In this document: positions 16,799-25,282 of the stretch, piece after piece
Numbering within the stretch: the first letter of the stretch is position 1
How the letters are laid out: every line of letters begins with the position of its first letter
Origin: Erysipelothrix aquatica
GTDB taxonomy: Bacteria > Bacillota_I > Bacilli_A > Erysipelotrichales > Erysipelotrichaceae
Length of the DNA: 64,000 nucleotides
Reading direction: 5' to 3'
NCBI RefSeq assembly: GCF_009828775.2
Contig: NZ_WTSY02000005.1
Location: forward strand, 1 to 64,000
Position numbers and translations under genes: made by a program
Notes under the pieces: model-generated
The model's input: only the letters and a program-made list of their open reading frames with translations
What the model was told of the DNA's origin: nothing
Databases searched by the model: none

Positions 16799-17820
16799 TA
16801 TTTGTAGACCTCAACTTTCGCATCGATGGTTTGTAGATAATCAAGTGCTTCATGACGGCGTTCGCCAGATAAAATCACGACCATGGAACCAATAATGTCA
16901 TGCTTGATAACTTCAATATTCGCGAAGACAATCGAGGTATCAACATCAAAAACACGACTAATATATGAAATAGTGGAGTCTTTTGTGCTTTCACCGTAGA
17001 AATCGATGCGAATCAATTCCTGGTCGTCTGCAAGATTGATGATTTCGGGGTTATCTTGGAAAATTTGATGCAGTTGGTTAATGTTTGTTGTATTTGCAAC
17101 AAAGTCCTTGGAAATTTGTGCCTGCGGTTTGGAGAAAATGGAGACAACGTCACTAATCTCTTTTACTGATCCACTTTCCATAACTGCGACACGGTCACAA
17201 ATCTCTTTAATGACATCCATCTCGTGGGTAATTACAACGATTGTAATACCGAGCTTTTGATTCAGTGATTTAAGCAGTGTAAGAATAGTTTTAGTCGTTT
17301 GTGGGTCCAACGCACTTGTTGCTTCATCACACAGTAAAATTTTAGGGTCATTGGCGAGGGCACGCGCTATCGCGACACGCTGCTTTTGACCACCAGATAA
17401 TTGAGAAGGATAGACGTCTTGTTTTTCGGGAATTCCTACAAGTTCAAGTAAGGACTCCGCTTTTGCGTTTTTCTCAGCTTTACTCATTTTAGTATTATGC
17501 ATTGCAAGCAAAACATTCTCTTTGACAGTGCGTGATGTCATAAGATTAAATTGCTGAAAAATCATCCCAATATCACGACGGTGCTCTAAGATTTCTTTTT
17601 GACTTAGATCGGTCATGATGGCTCCATTGACGATGACATCGCCTTGGGTTGGTCTTTCTAATAGATTAATACAGCGTACGAGTGTACTTTTTCCTGCGCC
17701 ACTGTATCCGATAATACCAAATATTTCACCCGCATCGATTTTGAATGATGCGTCTTTAACGGCATATAAAACACTGTGATTGGTTTGAAATTCTTTTGTT
17801 ACATTTTTAAATTCAATCAT
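16798..17820 (-). CDS. metN: Methionine ABC transporter ATP-binding protein
   Basis: A 340-residue ATPase. Walker A GYSGAGKST is at residues 38-46, the signature is LSGGQKQR, and Walker B is ILLCDEATSALD followed by the H-loop ITHEMD. The last third is a NIL domain, which in MetN binds methionine and shuts the transporter down. It begins right behind a T-box riboswitch with the binding site AAAGGA, and metI follows immediately. Confidence 0.96.
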   Translation of the reverse strand: MIEFKNVTKEFQTNHSVLYAVKDASFKIDAGEIFGIIGYSGAGKSTLVRCINLLERPTQGDVIVNGAIMTDLSQKEILEHRRDIGMIFQQFNLMTSRTVKENVLLAMHNTKMSKAEKNAKAESLLELVGIPEKQDVYPSQLSGGQKQRVAIARALANDPKILLCDEATSALDPQTTKTILTLLKSLNQKLGITIVVITHEMDVIKEICDRVAVMESGSVKEISDVVSIFSKPQAQISKDFVANTTNINQLHQIFQDNPEIINLADDQELIRIDFYGESTKDSTISYISRVFDVDTSIVFANIEVIKHDIIGSMVVILSGERRHEALDYLQTIDAKVEVYK

Positions 17821-17840
17821 AGGAAGTCCTTTCTAATAAT

Positions 17841-18090
17841 AAAAAGCGCCCATCCATAAGGATGAGCGCGCTCATGTTACCACCTTAATGCGCCTTATCC
17901 TCACGAATAAAGCCTTAACAAGTATACGAAATACTTACACGATAACGGGTGATCCGATATGATTTTGGTTTCCCTTGACCATATAGCTCCAAGTCCATTT
18001 TCCGTATCCGTTATTTATCTGTTCGCACCTTGTCAGACTCTCTTAGAAACACTTGATACATACTCAACTCTTCGTTGCTTTGATGTAATT
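17841..18090 (-). ncRNA. T-box riboswitch, probably methionine-specific
   Basis: Read on the minus strand, this leader holds the conserved T-box AAGGTGGTAACATGAG (17886 down to 17871), which pairs with the tRNA acceptor end. It is followed by a terminator stem at 17865-17846 (GGATGAGCGC class, one mismatch) and a TTTTT tract before metN. The Stem I region contains AAAATGGAC, giving a candidate Met specifier ATG at 17998-17996. Uncharged tRNA-Met should therefore turn on metNI. The 5' limit is approximate. Confidence 0.9.
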
Positions 18091-18255
18091 ATCATGCATC
18101 ACATAGAAATTGTCAAATTGTAAGCGGTAGTTTTTTCGATTAATATGTATGAGTGGTTCAAAGATATGCGAAGAAGGCACATTGATGTATAATAAGAGTA
18201 TTAATTAGTGACCGTCAGAAAACGTGGGGTCACATTTCTGGGGAAGGGGGATTCA

Positions 18256-19587
18256 ATGGATATTATCGAAAGACAGCGTCACTATTATAAGGAAGGGCAC
18301 ACGCTTAATCCAACGTGGCGCAAAGAACAATTACGTCGTTTGAAAGATGCCATAAAAGACTACGAGCCTTCCTTATATATAGCGTTTGAAAAAGATCTCG
18401 GAAAACATGCTCAGGAAGTCTATCTCACCGAGATTGCAATCGTGTATCGTGAGATAGATCATATGCTTAAGTATCTCCATAAGTATCAACGTCCTAAACG
18501 TGTTAGAACACCATGGATACTAATCGGCCGAAATAGTAAAATTTATCACCATCCCCGGGGCAATATCCTTATAATTAGTCCCTTCAACTACCCGTTCCAG
18601 CTTGCAATCATGCCTTTAGTAGGAGCAATAGCGGGTGGTAACACAGCAATCATAAAAACATCTGAACTGACACCCCATGTTTCAGCAGTACTTAAAGATA
18701 TGATTACATCTATTTATGATCCGGCATTTGTCTGTGTCATTGAAGGCGATGTTCATGTCAATCAAGAACTTTTGAAAGCGTCTTATGATTTAATCTTCTT
18801 TACGGGAAGTCCCCGTGTTGGGAAAATTGTAATGGAATGCGCTTCCAAGCATCTGACACCTGTTGTATTAGAACTTGGAGGAAAGAGTCCTGCAATTATT
18901 TTTGAAGATGCAGATTTGCGGCTTGCAGCACAACGAATTGCCTACGGAAAATTCGTAAATACTGGTCAAACTTGTATCGCTCCAGATTATGTTTTAGTCC
19001 ATGAAAATATCAAGGAAAAACTCGTCCTATATATTAAGGAAGAGATTTTGAAATTGTATGGTCCAAATCCACGTGAAAATCCTGATTACGGACGGATCGT
19101 ATCAGAATCTCATGCCCATCGTTTACAGCAAATGATTGACGCAGAAAAAAACAATATTTTGTATGGCGGAATGTATGATGGTCGATATATAGAACCAACA
19201 TTGATCGACAACGAGATCTATGACGACGAAATATTTGGTCCGATACTTCCAATCAGAAGTTTTCGAACAGAGACAGAAATTATTGCGACCGTTAATATAC
19301 ATCCTAATCCGTTAGCCGTCTATGTTTTCACGAAGACACATCAAGCAATTATTGATGAACTAAGTTTTGGGGGTGGAATGATAAACGATACACTGCTCCA
19401 CATTACGAACGAAGCATTACCTTTTGGGGGTGTACGCACATCAGGGATCGGAAGCTACCATGGGAAATACAGTTTCAAAACATTTACCCATCAAAAAGCG
19501 ATTATGAAGTCAGGGAGCTTTCCCTTAACCATGATGATGCCACCTTATTCAAAGTGGTATCATAAATATATTAGAAGATTCTTTTAA
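18256..19587 (+). CDS. Aldehyde dehydrogenase, class 3-like
   Basis: A 443-residue NAD(P)-dependent aldehyde dehydrogenase. The start at 18256 follows a G-rich binding site; the open frame reaches further back. The general base Glu is in LELGGKSPA and the nucleophilic Cys in NTGQTCIAPDY. Short length and a hydrophobic, basic C-terminus (YSKWYHKYIRRFF) match the membrane-associated fatty-aldehyde branch (YwdH/AlkH type). The C-terminal tail may anchor it to the membrane. TATAAT at 18188-18193 is a candidate -10 box. Substrate unknown. Confidence 0.9.
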   Translation: MDIIERQRHYYKEGHTLNPTWRKEQLRRLKDAIKDYEPSLYIAFEKDLGKHAQEVYLTEIAIVYREIDHMLKYLHKYQRPKRVRTPWILIGRNSKIYHHPRGNILIISPFNYPFQLAIMPLVGAIAGGNTAIIKTSELTPHVSAVLKDMITSIYDPAFVCVIEGDVHVNQELLKASYDLIFFTGSPRVGKIVMECASKHLTPVVLELGGKSPAIIFEDADLRLAAQRIAYGKFVNTGQTCIAPDYVLVHENIKEKLVLYIKEEILKLYGPNPRENPDYGRIVSESHAHRLQQMIDAEKNNILYGGMYDGRYIEPTLIDNEIYDDEIFGPILPIRSFRTETEIIATVNIHPNPLAVYVFTKTHQAIIDELSFGGGMINDTLLHITNEALPFGGVRTSGIGSYHGKYSFKTFTHQKAIMKSGSFPLTMMMPPYSKWYHKYIRRFF

Positions 19588-19598
19588 GGAGAGAAATT

Positions 19599-20522
19599 AT
19601 GAACAAAACAGAATTTATTCAGGATCTTGGGGTTATTGTTGGATCCAAAAATGACATCTACTTTATTATCCAGTATGATGCCAAAAAACGACTTAATACG
19701 TTACAAATTAATGTTGGTGATGAAGAAAATGGCGCATTCTTGGATTTTTTGTCCGGATATCGCGATTTTCATCCAGGAATTGGCTCACGCATTGAATTTC
19801 AAGGAAATATCAGTCGCCTTTATATACCACTAGATTTTAGTCAGATTGACCAGGAAAATGAGCTCGACCAAATTCTTGAAGCAATTACCTTGGAACTCGC
19901 AACACGTCGTTATATTCAACGGTGCGGTGTGAGTGGTCGTACAGATAATCTTGCAATCTATCGTCTTGATAACAATGTTGAAATTCTAAATGCTGAAGTC
20001 TACAACCAACGTGTCCGTGATTTCGAAGAAAACCGAAACAGTGGTTCTGAACGTTCACCTCTTGCGTACCTTGGAGCTCTTGGCGGTGTATTGCTGGGGA
20101 TGGCGCTTTGGGTAATTGTGGGTCTGATTGGCTTTATCGTAGGAATCATTGGAGCAGTTATGATTTTGTCCGGAATCAAGGGATATCAAATGTTTGGTGG
20201 TAAGAAATCAAAACAGTCCATTATCATCATTGCAATAATGTCTATTCTTGGAATTATTTTAGCAGAATACATTTCGATAAGTATTTCGTATTATCAAGCA
20301 ATCGATGGACTGATTCCTTTTCAATACATACTCTTCGATATAATGCCCACACTCATTCAAGATCCAGAAATCATTCGCATCATGCTCTTTGATATTTCGT
20401 TTGGAATATTGTTGTCACTACTCTCAACATGGTCACTCATAAAAGAAGAAATTAAATCTGTTGAAAACCCAACAATCTATTACGAAGTTTATCGTGATGT
20501 TGATACATCACACCAATTTTAG
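19599..20522 (+). CDS. Membrane protein of unknown function, paralogue 1
   Basis: A 307-residue protein with a soluble N-terminal domain (about residues 1-155) and about four membrane segments. The first membrane hairpin carries the repeated signature YLGALGGVLLGMALWVI, then GIKGYQMFGGK. I recall the same Gly-rich hairpin in many Firmicutes proteins of unknown function. It follows the dehydrogenase by 11 bases behind AAGGAG. A paralogue lies directly downstream. I cannot assign a function. Confidence 0.8.
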   Translation: MNKTEFIQDLGVIVGSKNDIYFIIQYDAKKRLNTLQINVGDEENGAFLDFLSGYRDFHPGIGSRIEFQGNISRLYIPLDFSQIDQENELDQILEAITLELATRRYIQRCGVSGRTDNLAIYRLDNNVEILNAEVYNQRVRDFEENRNSGSERSPLAYLGALGGVLLGMALWVIVGLIGFIVGIIGAVMILSGIKGYQMFGGKKSKQSIIIIAIMSILGIILAEYISISISYYQAIDGLIPFQYILFDIMPTLIQDPEIIRIMLFDISFGILLSLLSTWSLIKEEIKSVENPTIYYEVYRDVDTSHQF

Positions 20523-20591
20523 TTCTTTCACAAGATACTCAATCGAATCTGCGTGAAAGTATGCGACAATAAATACAAAAGGATGGTCACT

Positions 20592-21506
20592 ATGATTCAA
20601 CATATCAAAGAATTTAATCGCCACTATAACTACCTGTCAGATATTGAAGGATTATATGGCAAACATGGGGGATACTATTTTACTGCGATTCAACTCGATC
20701 AAAAAAATATGATCGGATTGACATTCTCAGTAACGGATGTGAATGCAATTTTGCCTGAAATCGAAGCGCTACGAACACAATACGAGAGTATGCCTCATGG
20801 CGGGGTTTATGCAGATGGTCCAGAACTAATTGTAGAGCTAAACATGGTAAACATGAATGACTCGCAAGATCTTGTCGATATTGTGGAAGCAATCACGAAA
20901 GTGATGCGTAATCATAATTCACAAAACCAATGCTCAATTTCGGGAAGTACAGAGGATATCGGAATCTTCCGAATCGGAACTAAAATGTTTATCCTCAGTG
21001 AAGCGGCATATCGTGCCCAAGTTCATACCAACGAAGCACAATACAATCACAAAGAGCCAGCGCCAATCATTCCGTTCCTTGGAGCCCTCGGGGGTATGCT
21101 ACTGGGTGTAGTGGTATGGATTCTTTTCTCAATGATTCGAATCGTTACAGGACTTGCAGGGTATTTCATCTTGAAATTTGGATTGAATGGCTATGAAAAA
21201 ATGGGTGGAAGCGTTACAAAACGTGTTGCCAAGATATTAATTGGTCTATCCGTCGTTATGATTGTCTTTGCGCAAATACTCACGTATGCATGGCCCTTGT
21301 TCATGAATGGCGTGCCATTCTTCATGTCGTTTAAAATTGTGGTCGCACAGATTTTTAACGGATCTATCGCAACCAATTTTATTATCAATATCGCAATTGG
21401 AATTGGATTATCATTGTGGTCAAGTTGGGGGTTAATCAATCACTTACTCAACTTTGCACCGACTTCAACAAAACGCGTCCGACGTAAAAATAACCGTTTG
21501 CTCTAA
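20592..21506 (+). CDS. Membrane protein of unknown function, paralogue 2
   Basis: A 304-residue paralogue of the previous gene with the same order: soluble N-terminal domain, then FLGALGGMLLGVVVWIL and GLNGYEKMGGS, and two more membrane segments. Both soluble domains contain a QCSISG/RCGVSG motif at matching positions, suggesting a shared fold or cysteine function. I use the ATG at 20592 behind AAAAGGATGG; an ATG nine bases earlier is too close to that site. Function unknown. Confidence 0.78.
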   Translation: MIQHIKEFNRHYNYLSDIEGLYGKHGGYYFTAIQLDQKNMIGLTFSVTDVNAILPEIEALRTQYESMPHGGVYADGPELIVELNMVNMNDSQDLVDIVEAITKVMRNHNSQNQCSISGSTEDIGIFRIGTKMFILSEAAYRAQVHTNEAQYNHKEPAPIIPFLGALGGMLLGVVVWILFSMIRIVTGLAGYFILKFGLNGYEKMGGSVTKRVAKILIGLSVVMIVFAQILTYAWPLFMNGVPFFMSFKIVVAQIFNGSIATNFIINIAIGIGLSLWSSWGLINHLLNFAPTSTKRVRRKNNRLL

Positions 21507-21548
21507 ACCAAGGGGTGGTGTAAAATAGAACCACTTAGGGAGTAAACT

Positions 21549-22019
21549 ATGAAAACAAAAGATTTAGCAATACAAGCCATGATCGCTACAGTATATGTAG
21601 CAGTATCCTTGGCATTTCAACCATTATCATTTGGAGCCGTTCAAGTTCGATTTGCCGAGCTAACACTCTTACTACTACTGATCAACAATAAACATGCGAC
21701 CGGAATCATTCTCGGATGTTTCATTACGAATTTGTTCAGTCCACTTGGAATGGCGGATGTAATCTTTGGTACATTAGCAACAGCATTGACATGTTTCTTA
21801 ATGGCAAAAACAGAAAACGATGTTTTGAAACTGTTATGGGCGGCCATTATTAATGGCGTCATCGTTGGTGCTGAACTCACAATATTATTTGGTGGAGTAC
21901 CCTTTTTATTCAATCTTGCAACCGTATTCGCAGGAGAAATCATTGCAGTCTTTATTCCAGGAATGTTATTTAAAACAAACATCCGTAATAATAAGGCATT
22001 GCAACAATACTTCAATTAA
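21549..22019 (+). CDS. queT: QueT-type queuosine precursor ECF transporter S component
   Basis: A 156-residue membrane protein with about five hydrophobic segments. It matches the QueT (COG4708) family by VQVRFAELTLLLLL near residue 33 and FITNLFSPLGMADVIFGT near residue 58. The S component binds a queuosine precursor and works with a shared ECF energising module not present here. The 42-base leader has a small hairpin (GTGGT with ACCAC) before GGGAG, but I could not fit it to a preQ1 riboswitch. A terminator follows. Confidence 0.88.
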   Translation: MKTKDLAIQAMIATVYVAVSLAFQPLSFGAVQVRFAELTLLLLLINNKHATGIILGCFITNLFSPLGMADVIFGTLATALTCFLMAKTENDVLKLLWAAIINGVIVGAELTILFGGVPFLFNLATVFAGEIIAVFIPGMLFKTNIRNNKALQQYFN

Positions 22020-22054
22020 TCACATAATTTCACACAATTGCGTTAATTATGACT

Positions 22055-22077
22055 AAACCCACTAAAACAGTGGGTTT
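22055..22077 (+). terminator. Terminator after queT
   Basis: AAACCCACT and AGTGGGTTT form a nine-base-pair stem with a short loop, followed by TTT. Confidence 0.85.
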
Positions 22078-22183
22078 TTTAATACATGTATTTTGATGAC
22101 TTCACGAAAAAGTAACTTTTATTTGACCGCACGAGTGAGATTTGCTATATTTTCGTGGTCTTTTTCGAAAGGAGACAAATTTA

Positions 22184-22987
22184 ATGAAGAAATACATAAT
22201 GACTGTGGTTTTATTAGTCATGGTAACAATCATTAGCGGATGCGCCGTTAATGCGGATGCAACACCACAAATAACTTATCCAAAACTGAATGAACTAACT
22301 GATACTGATGAGGAACCCTATAGGTTTGAGATTGAAACCGTAACGGAACCTTTAGAAGAACCAGGAATTGAAGAACGTGAAGCAAGTTACGTTGTTGACG
22401 GAGGTGCAGAATGGATCTATGCCAAAACTCAAGACGGAACAACTGGAACGAAAACTACAAAATACAAAAATATTTATAACAAAAAAGACGAATTATTATC
22501 ACGTGTAGAAATTCCCGATGCTGTCGAAATTGCTGACACAACACCAACTGTTTATGAGGGTGGACAAAAAGCACAGGTTGATGCATACTATCGCGCATCA
22601 CGTATTACCCGTTACGGTGTTGACTGTAATGGCTGTAACATGGGTGCCAATGGGCGTGGATCTACAGCTCTTGGAATTGGTGTAGGACTTGACGAAGTAC
22701 GTCAAAGTGATGGAACTTGGAAAAAGGGCCTCACCTATGATGGATATTATATTATCGCAACATCTGCAGCGATTCCTTTTGGAACAATTGTAGAAATCTC
22801 AAATCACACTGTTAGTGGTGCTGGAATTACACCAGGTGTTCCATTTCAAGCGATTGTAGCTGATCGCGGTGGGGCAATTACTGGAAGTAAGATTGACCTC
22901 TATGCAGGAAGTGAACACAACATGCTCATGTCACAAGGTGGTATGCAATCTGCCGATGTTCGCATTGTTGGAATGAACGGAATCTAA
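22184..22987 (+). CDS. Lipoprotein with C-terminal 3D domain
   Basis: A 267-residue lipoprotein with its lipidated Cys at residue 20 (TIISGC). I start it at the ATG behind AAAGGAG. The last about 90 residues form a 3D domain, a double-psi beta-barrel related to the lytic transglycosylase MltA, with AIPFGTIVEI and the Asp-rich ADRGGAI..SKIDLY that gives the domain its name. It probably cleaves or remodels peptidoglycan at the outer face of the membrane. CNGCNMG just before the domain has two cysteines that could form a disulfide. Confidence 0.86.
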   Translation: MKKYIMTVVLLVMVTIISGCAVNADATPQITYPKLNELTDTDEEPYRFEIETVTEPLEEPGIEEREASYVVDGGAEWIYAKTQDGTTGTKTTKYKNIYNKKDELLSRVEIPDAVEIADTTPTVYEGGQKAQVDAYYRASRITRYGVDCNGCNMGANGRGSTALGIGVGLDEVRQSDGTWKKGLTYDGYYIIATSAAIPFGTIVEISNHTVSGAGITPGVPFQAIVADRGGAITGSKIDLYAGSEHNMLMSQGGMQSADVRIVGMNGI

Positions 22988-22996
22988 TTAAAAAAT

Positions 22997-23022
22997 AAAC
23001 TGGGGGCCTAAGCTCCCAGTTT
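22997..23022 (+). terminator. Terminator after 3D-domain lipoprotein
   Basis: AAACTGGGGGC pairs with GCTCCCAGTTT with one G-T wobble, followed by TTT. It overlaps the -35 region of the rnmV promoter. Confidence 0.8.
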
Positions 23023-23048
23023 TCATCATTTTTCAAACATGATATAAT
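23020..23048 (+). promoter_or_regulatory. Promoter of rnmV, probably leaderless
   Basis: TTTTCA (23020-23025), a 17-base spacer and TATAAT (23043-23048) precede the rnmV ATG at 23055 by only six bases. Transcription would begin at the start codon, and no Shine-Dalgarno sequence is visible. This repeats the arrangement seen at mnmE. Confidence 0.55.
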
Positions 23049-23054
23049 ATTGGT

Positions 23055-23600
23055 ATGAAGAAACAACGAATCAAAGAGGTTATTGTTGTCGAAGGAAAAC
23101 ATGACCGTGAAAAGATACTCAAATGTATCGATGCAGATATTATTACATCAAGTGGAACCCACATGTCGCAAGAATTTTTGGAGTTATGCAAGAAGATGCA
23201 TGCTTCTCGCGGTTTAATCGTCTTTACCGATCCGGATGGACCTGGTGAAATGATTCGCCGTCGGATTATTGAAACAGTAGGTACTACAAAACATGCATCC
23301 TTGCATGTAATACAAACCAAGAAAAAACAAAAAGTCGGGATTGAGCATGCCGATTGCGAAGATATCCTTGAGGCGCTCGCTAAGGCGGCTACTTTTGACA
23401 TTTACAATGAATCCATGACGTGGGGTGAATTTATTGATTGCGGCCTTTCAGGCCTCCCAGATAGTCAATTAAAACGGGAAACACTATCTGAAGCTTTACA
23501 TTTCCCCAAGTCCAATGCAAAAACTACATTTAAGTATCTGAATATGATGAACATAGACGTAGCAACCTGCCGCACTATTTTGAAAGAGAGTAACCTATGA
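23055..23600 (+). CDS. rnmV: Ribonuclease M5
   Basis: A 181-residue endonuclease that matures the ends of 5S rRNA. The Toprim domain fills the first half: VVEGKHD near residue 12, then FTDPDGPGE with its metal-binding acidic residues, and HADCEDILEAL. The stop overlaps the ksgA start (ATGA), a conserved pairing in Firmicutes. The start lacks a ribosome binding site and seems to coincide with the transcription start. Confidence 0.95.
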   Translation: MKKQRIKEVIVVEGKHDREKILKCIDADIITSSGTHMSQEFLELCKKMHASRGLIVFTDPDGPGEMIRRRIIETVGTTKHASLHVIQTKKKQKVGIEHADCEDILEALAKAATFDIYNESMTWGEFIDCGLSGLPDSQLKRETLSEALHFPKSNAKTTFKYLNMMNIDVATCRTILKESNL

Positions 23601-24412
23601 AAACAATTGCTAATTATTCCGTAAGTATGGAGTTGCTAAAACGATACGAACGCCGTGCCAAGAAACACTTTGGTCAAAATTTTATTATTGATCCGTCAAT
23701 CGTTAAAAACATTGCAGCCCACAGCGGCGAAAAAGGAACAGTCATTGAGATTGGTCCTGGTTTGGGTGCATTGACGCAACAACTTGCTGAACGCTATGAC
23801 AAAGTCATTGCGTATGAAATTGATCCACATATGGTTGAAATTTTACAAGAAACGCTTGAAGACTACTCCAATATCGAAGTCATTCATCAAGATTTTTTGA
23901 AAGCGGATTTAAGTCATTTTACAGAACCTGTAACGGTTTGTGCGAATTTACCGTACTATATTACAACACCGATCCTCTTTAAATTAATGGAATCAGTTCA
24001 AATGGTTGCGATGACCATAATGGTCCAAAAAGAAATTTCTGACCGACTCACTGCGCTTCCAAATACAAGAGACTATGCTGCACTTAGTATCCAAATGCAA
24101 TACTATTTTGATATCAAGACAGTAATGCATGTATCCAAAGAGAGTTTCCATCCACGTCCAAATGTGGAATCAAGTGTTATTAAATTTACACCAACTCATA
24201 ATACGATGCCTTATGATGAGAAAGCATTCTTTAGTTTTGTAAAAAAATGTTTCCAGTTCCGACGTAAGACACTTACCAATAACTTGAAAACTTTAGAACT
24301 TGACGTAAATTATGCTGACGTATTAACAAGCCTGGGAATTAATCCAAGTATTCGTGCCGATGCATTGAGCTTTGATGACTACCTAAGACTTTACGGAGCC
24401 TTGTATGCGTAA
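23597..24412 (+). CDS. ksgA: 16S rRNA dimethyladenosine transferase
   Basis: A 271-residue SAM-dependent methyltransferase (RsmA/KsgA) that dimethylates two adjacent adenines near the 3' end of 16S rRNA. It shows KKHFGQNFIID, IEIGPGLGALTQ for SAM binding, and the catalytic NLPYYIT. It overlaps rnmV by four bases and ispE by eight, so the three genes are translationally coupled. Confidence 0.97.
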   Translation: MKTIANYSVSMELLKRYERRAKKHFGQNFIIDPSIVKNIAAHSGEKGTVIEIGPGLGALTQQLAERYDKVIAYEIDPHMVEILQETLEDYSNIEVIHQDFLKADLSHFTEPVTVCANLPYYITTPILFKLMESVQMVAMTIMVQKEISDRLTALPNTRDYAALSIQMQYYFDIKTVMHVSKESFHPRPNVESSVIKFTPTHNTMPYDEKAFFSFVKKCFQFRRKTLTNNLKTLELDVNYADVLTSLGINPSIRADALSFDDYLRLYGALYA

Positions 24413-25238
24413 AAAAGCGTATGCAAAATTAACATTATATTTGCATGCGAAAGATCGAAAGGATGGCGTGCTACATTTTCAAAACATCACGGTGCCAATC
24501 GATCTTTTTGATATGGTTTATTTGGATAAGCATGAAACGATGCATATCGAGACGGATAAAACCTATCTCCCTAATGACAAACGAAATACAGTATATAAAA
24601 CACTCATGATTCTTAAACGAACCTACAAAATAAGTGATAACTTTAAAGTACGTATCGTTAAGAACATTCCAGCACAATCTGGTCTGGGTGGTGGAAGTGC
24701 TGATGCTGCAGCTGTTATTCATATGATTAATGATATGTACCAGTTACAGATGAGTGACCAAGCAATGATTGATGTTGCAGCACAAATAGATGAAGATACG
24801 CCCTTCTGCCTTTTTAACCGTCCGATGATTGTTGAGGGTGGCGGCGAAATTTTAACGCCGGTAAAACTAGATTTGGATTTATTCTATTTGATTGTGAAAC
24901 CGGGATTTGGAGTGAGCACAAAATCATTCCTTAAGAAATTTGATAACTTTCAAGATCCTTTAGGTTTTCACCAAGTTCTTGAAGGTATAGAGACGAATAA
25001 CTATCATCAAATTGTTGACCATACACACAATGATTTTCAACGTGCTGTCATTAAACGGAATGGCCGCCTTCGCAAAGTCATACGTACCCTTAAAGAGGGA
25101 GACCTTGAAGGTGTTTGCATGAGTGGTAGTGGAACAACAATTTACGGATTAACGCAAGATTTAAGTAAGGCAATGACTCTATATAATAAAATCGTCTTTG
25201 ACTACCCATTCGTGAAATATGGCCGAATTGGGAAGTGA
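24405..25238 (+). CDS. ispE: IspE-type GHMP kinase
   Basis: A 277-residue GHMP kinase matching 4-diphosphocytidyl-2-C-methyl-D-erythritol kinase. AYAKLTLYL is at the N-terminus (usual AKINL), the ATP-binding PAQSGLGGGSADAA near residue 93, and GVCMSGSGTTIYGL near residue 233. IspE belongs to the non-mevalonate route, yet this window encodes two mevalonate-route enzymes. The gene keeps its usual place between ksgA and glmU. It may be an orphan with another role, or part of a second route. Confidence 0.88.
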   Translation: MRKKAYAKLTLYLHAKDRKDGVLHFQNITVPIDLFDMVYLDKHETMHIETDKTYLPNDKRNTVYKTLMILKRTYKISDNFKVRIVKNIPAQSGLGGGSADAAAVIHMINDMYQLQMSDQAMIDVAAQIDEDTPFCLFNRPMIVEGGGEILTPVKLDLDLFYLIVKPGFGVSTKSFLKKFDNFQDPLGFHQVLEGIETNNYHQIVDHTHNDFQRAVIKRNGRLRKVIRTLKEGDLEGVCMSGSGTTIYGLTQDLSKAMTLYNKIVFDYPFVKYGRIGK

Positions 25239-25282
25239 AAGACGCTTTCTTATGTTAAAATAAAAATGGAGGGCAATGAATT

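Noticed and set aside
21507-21548. Possible preQ1 riboswitch before queT
   Set aside because: Only a five-base-pair hairpin and a GGGAG site are present; the conserved loop and A-rich tail of class I, and the class II elements, could not be fitted. A covariance-model search would decide.
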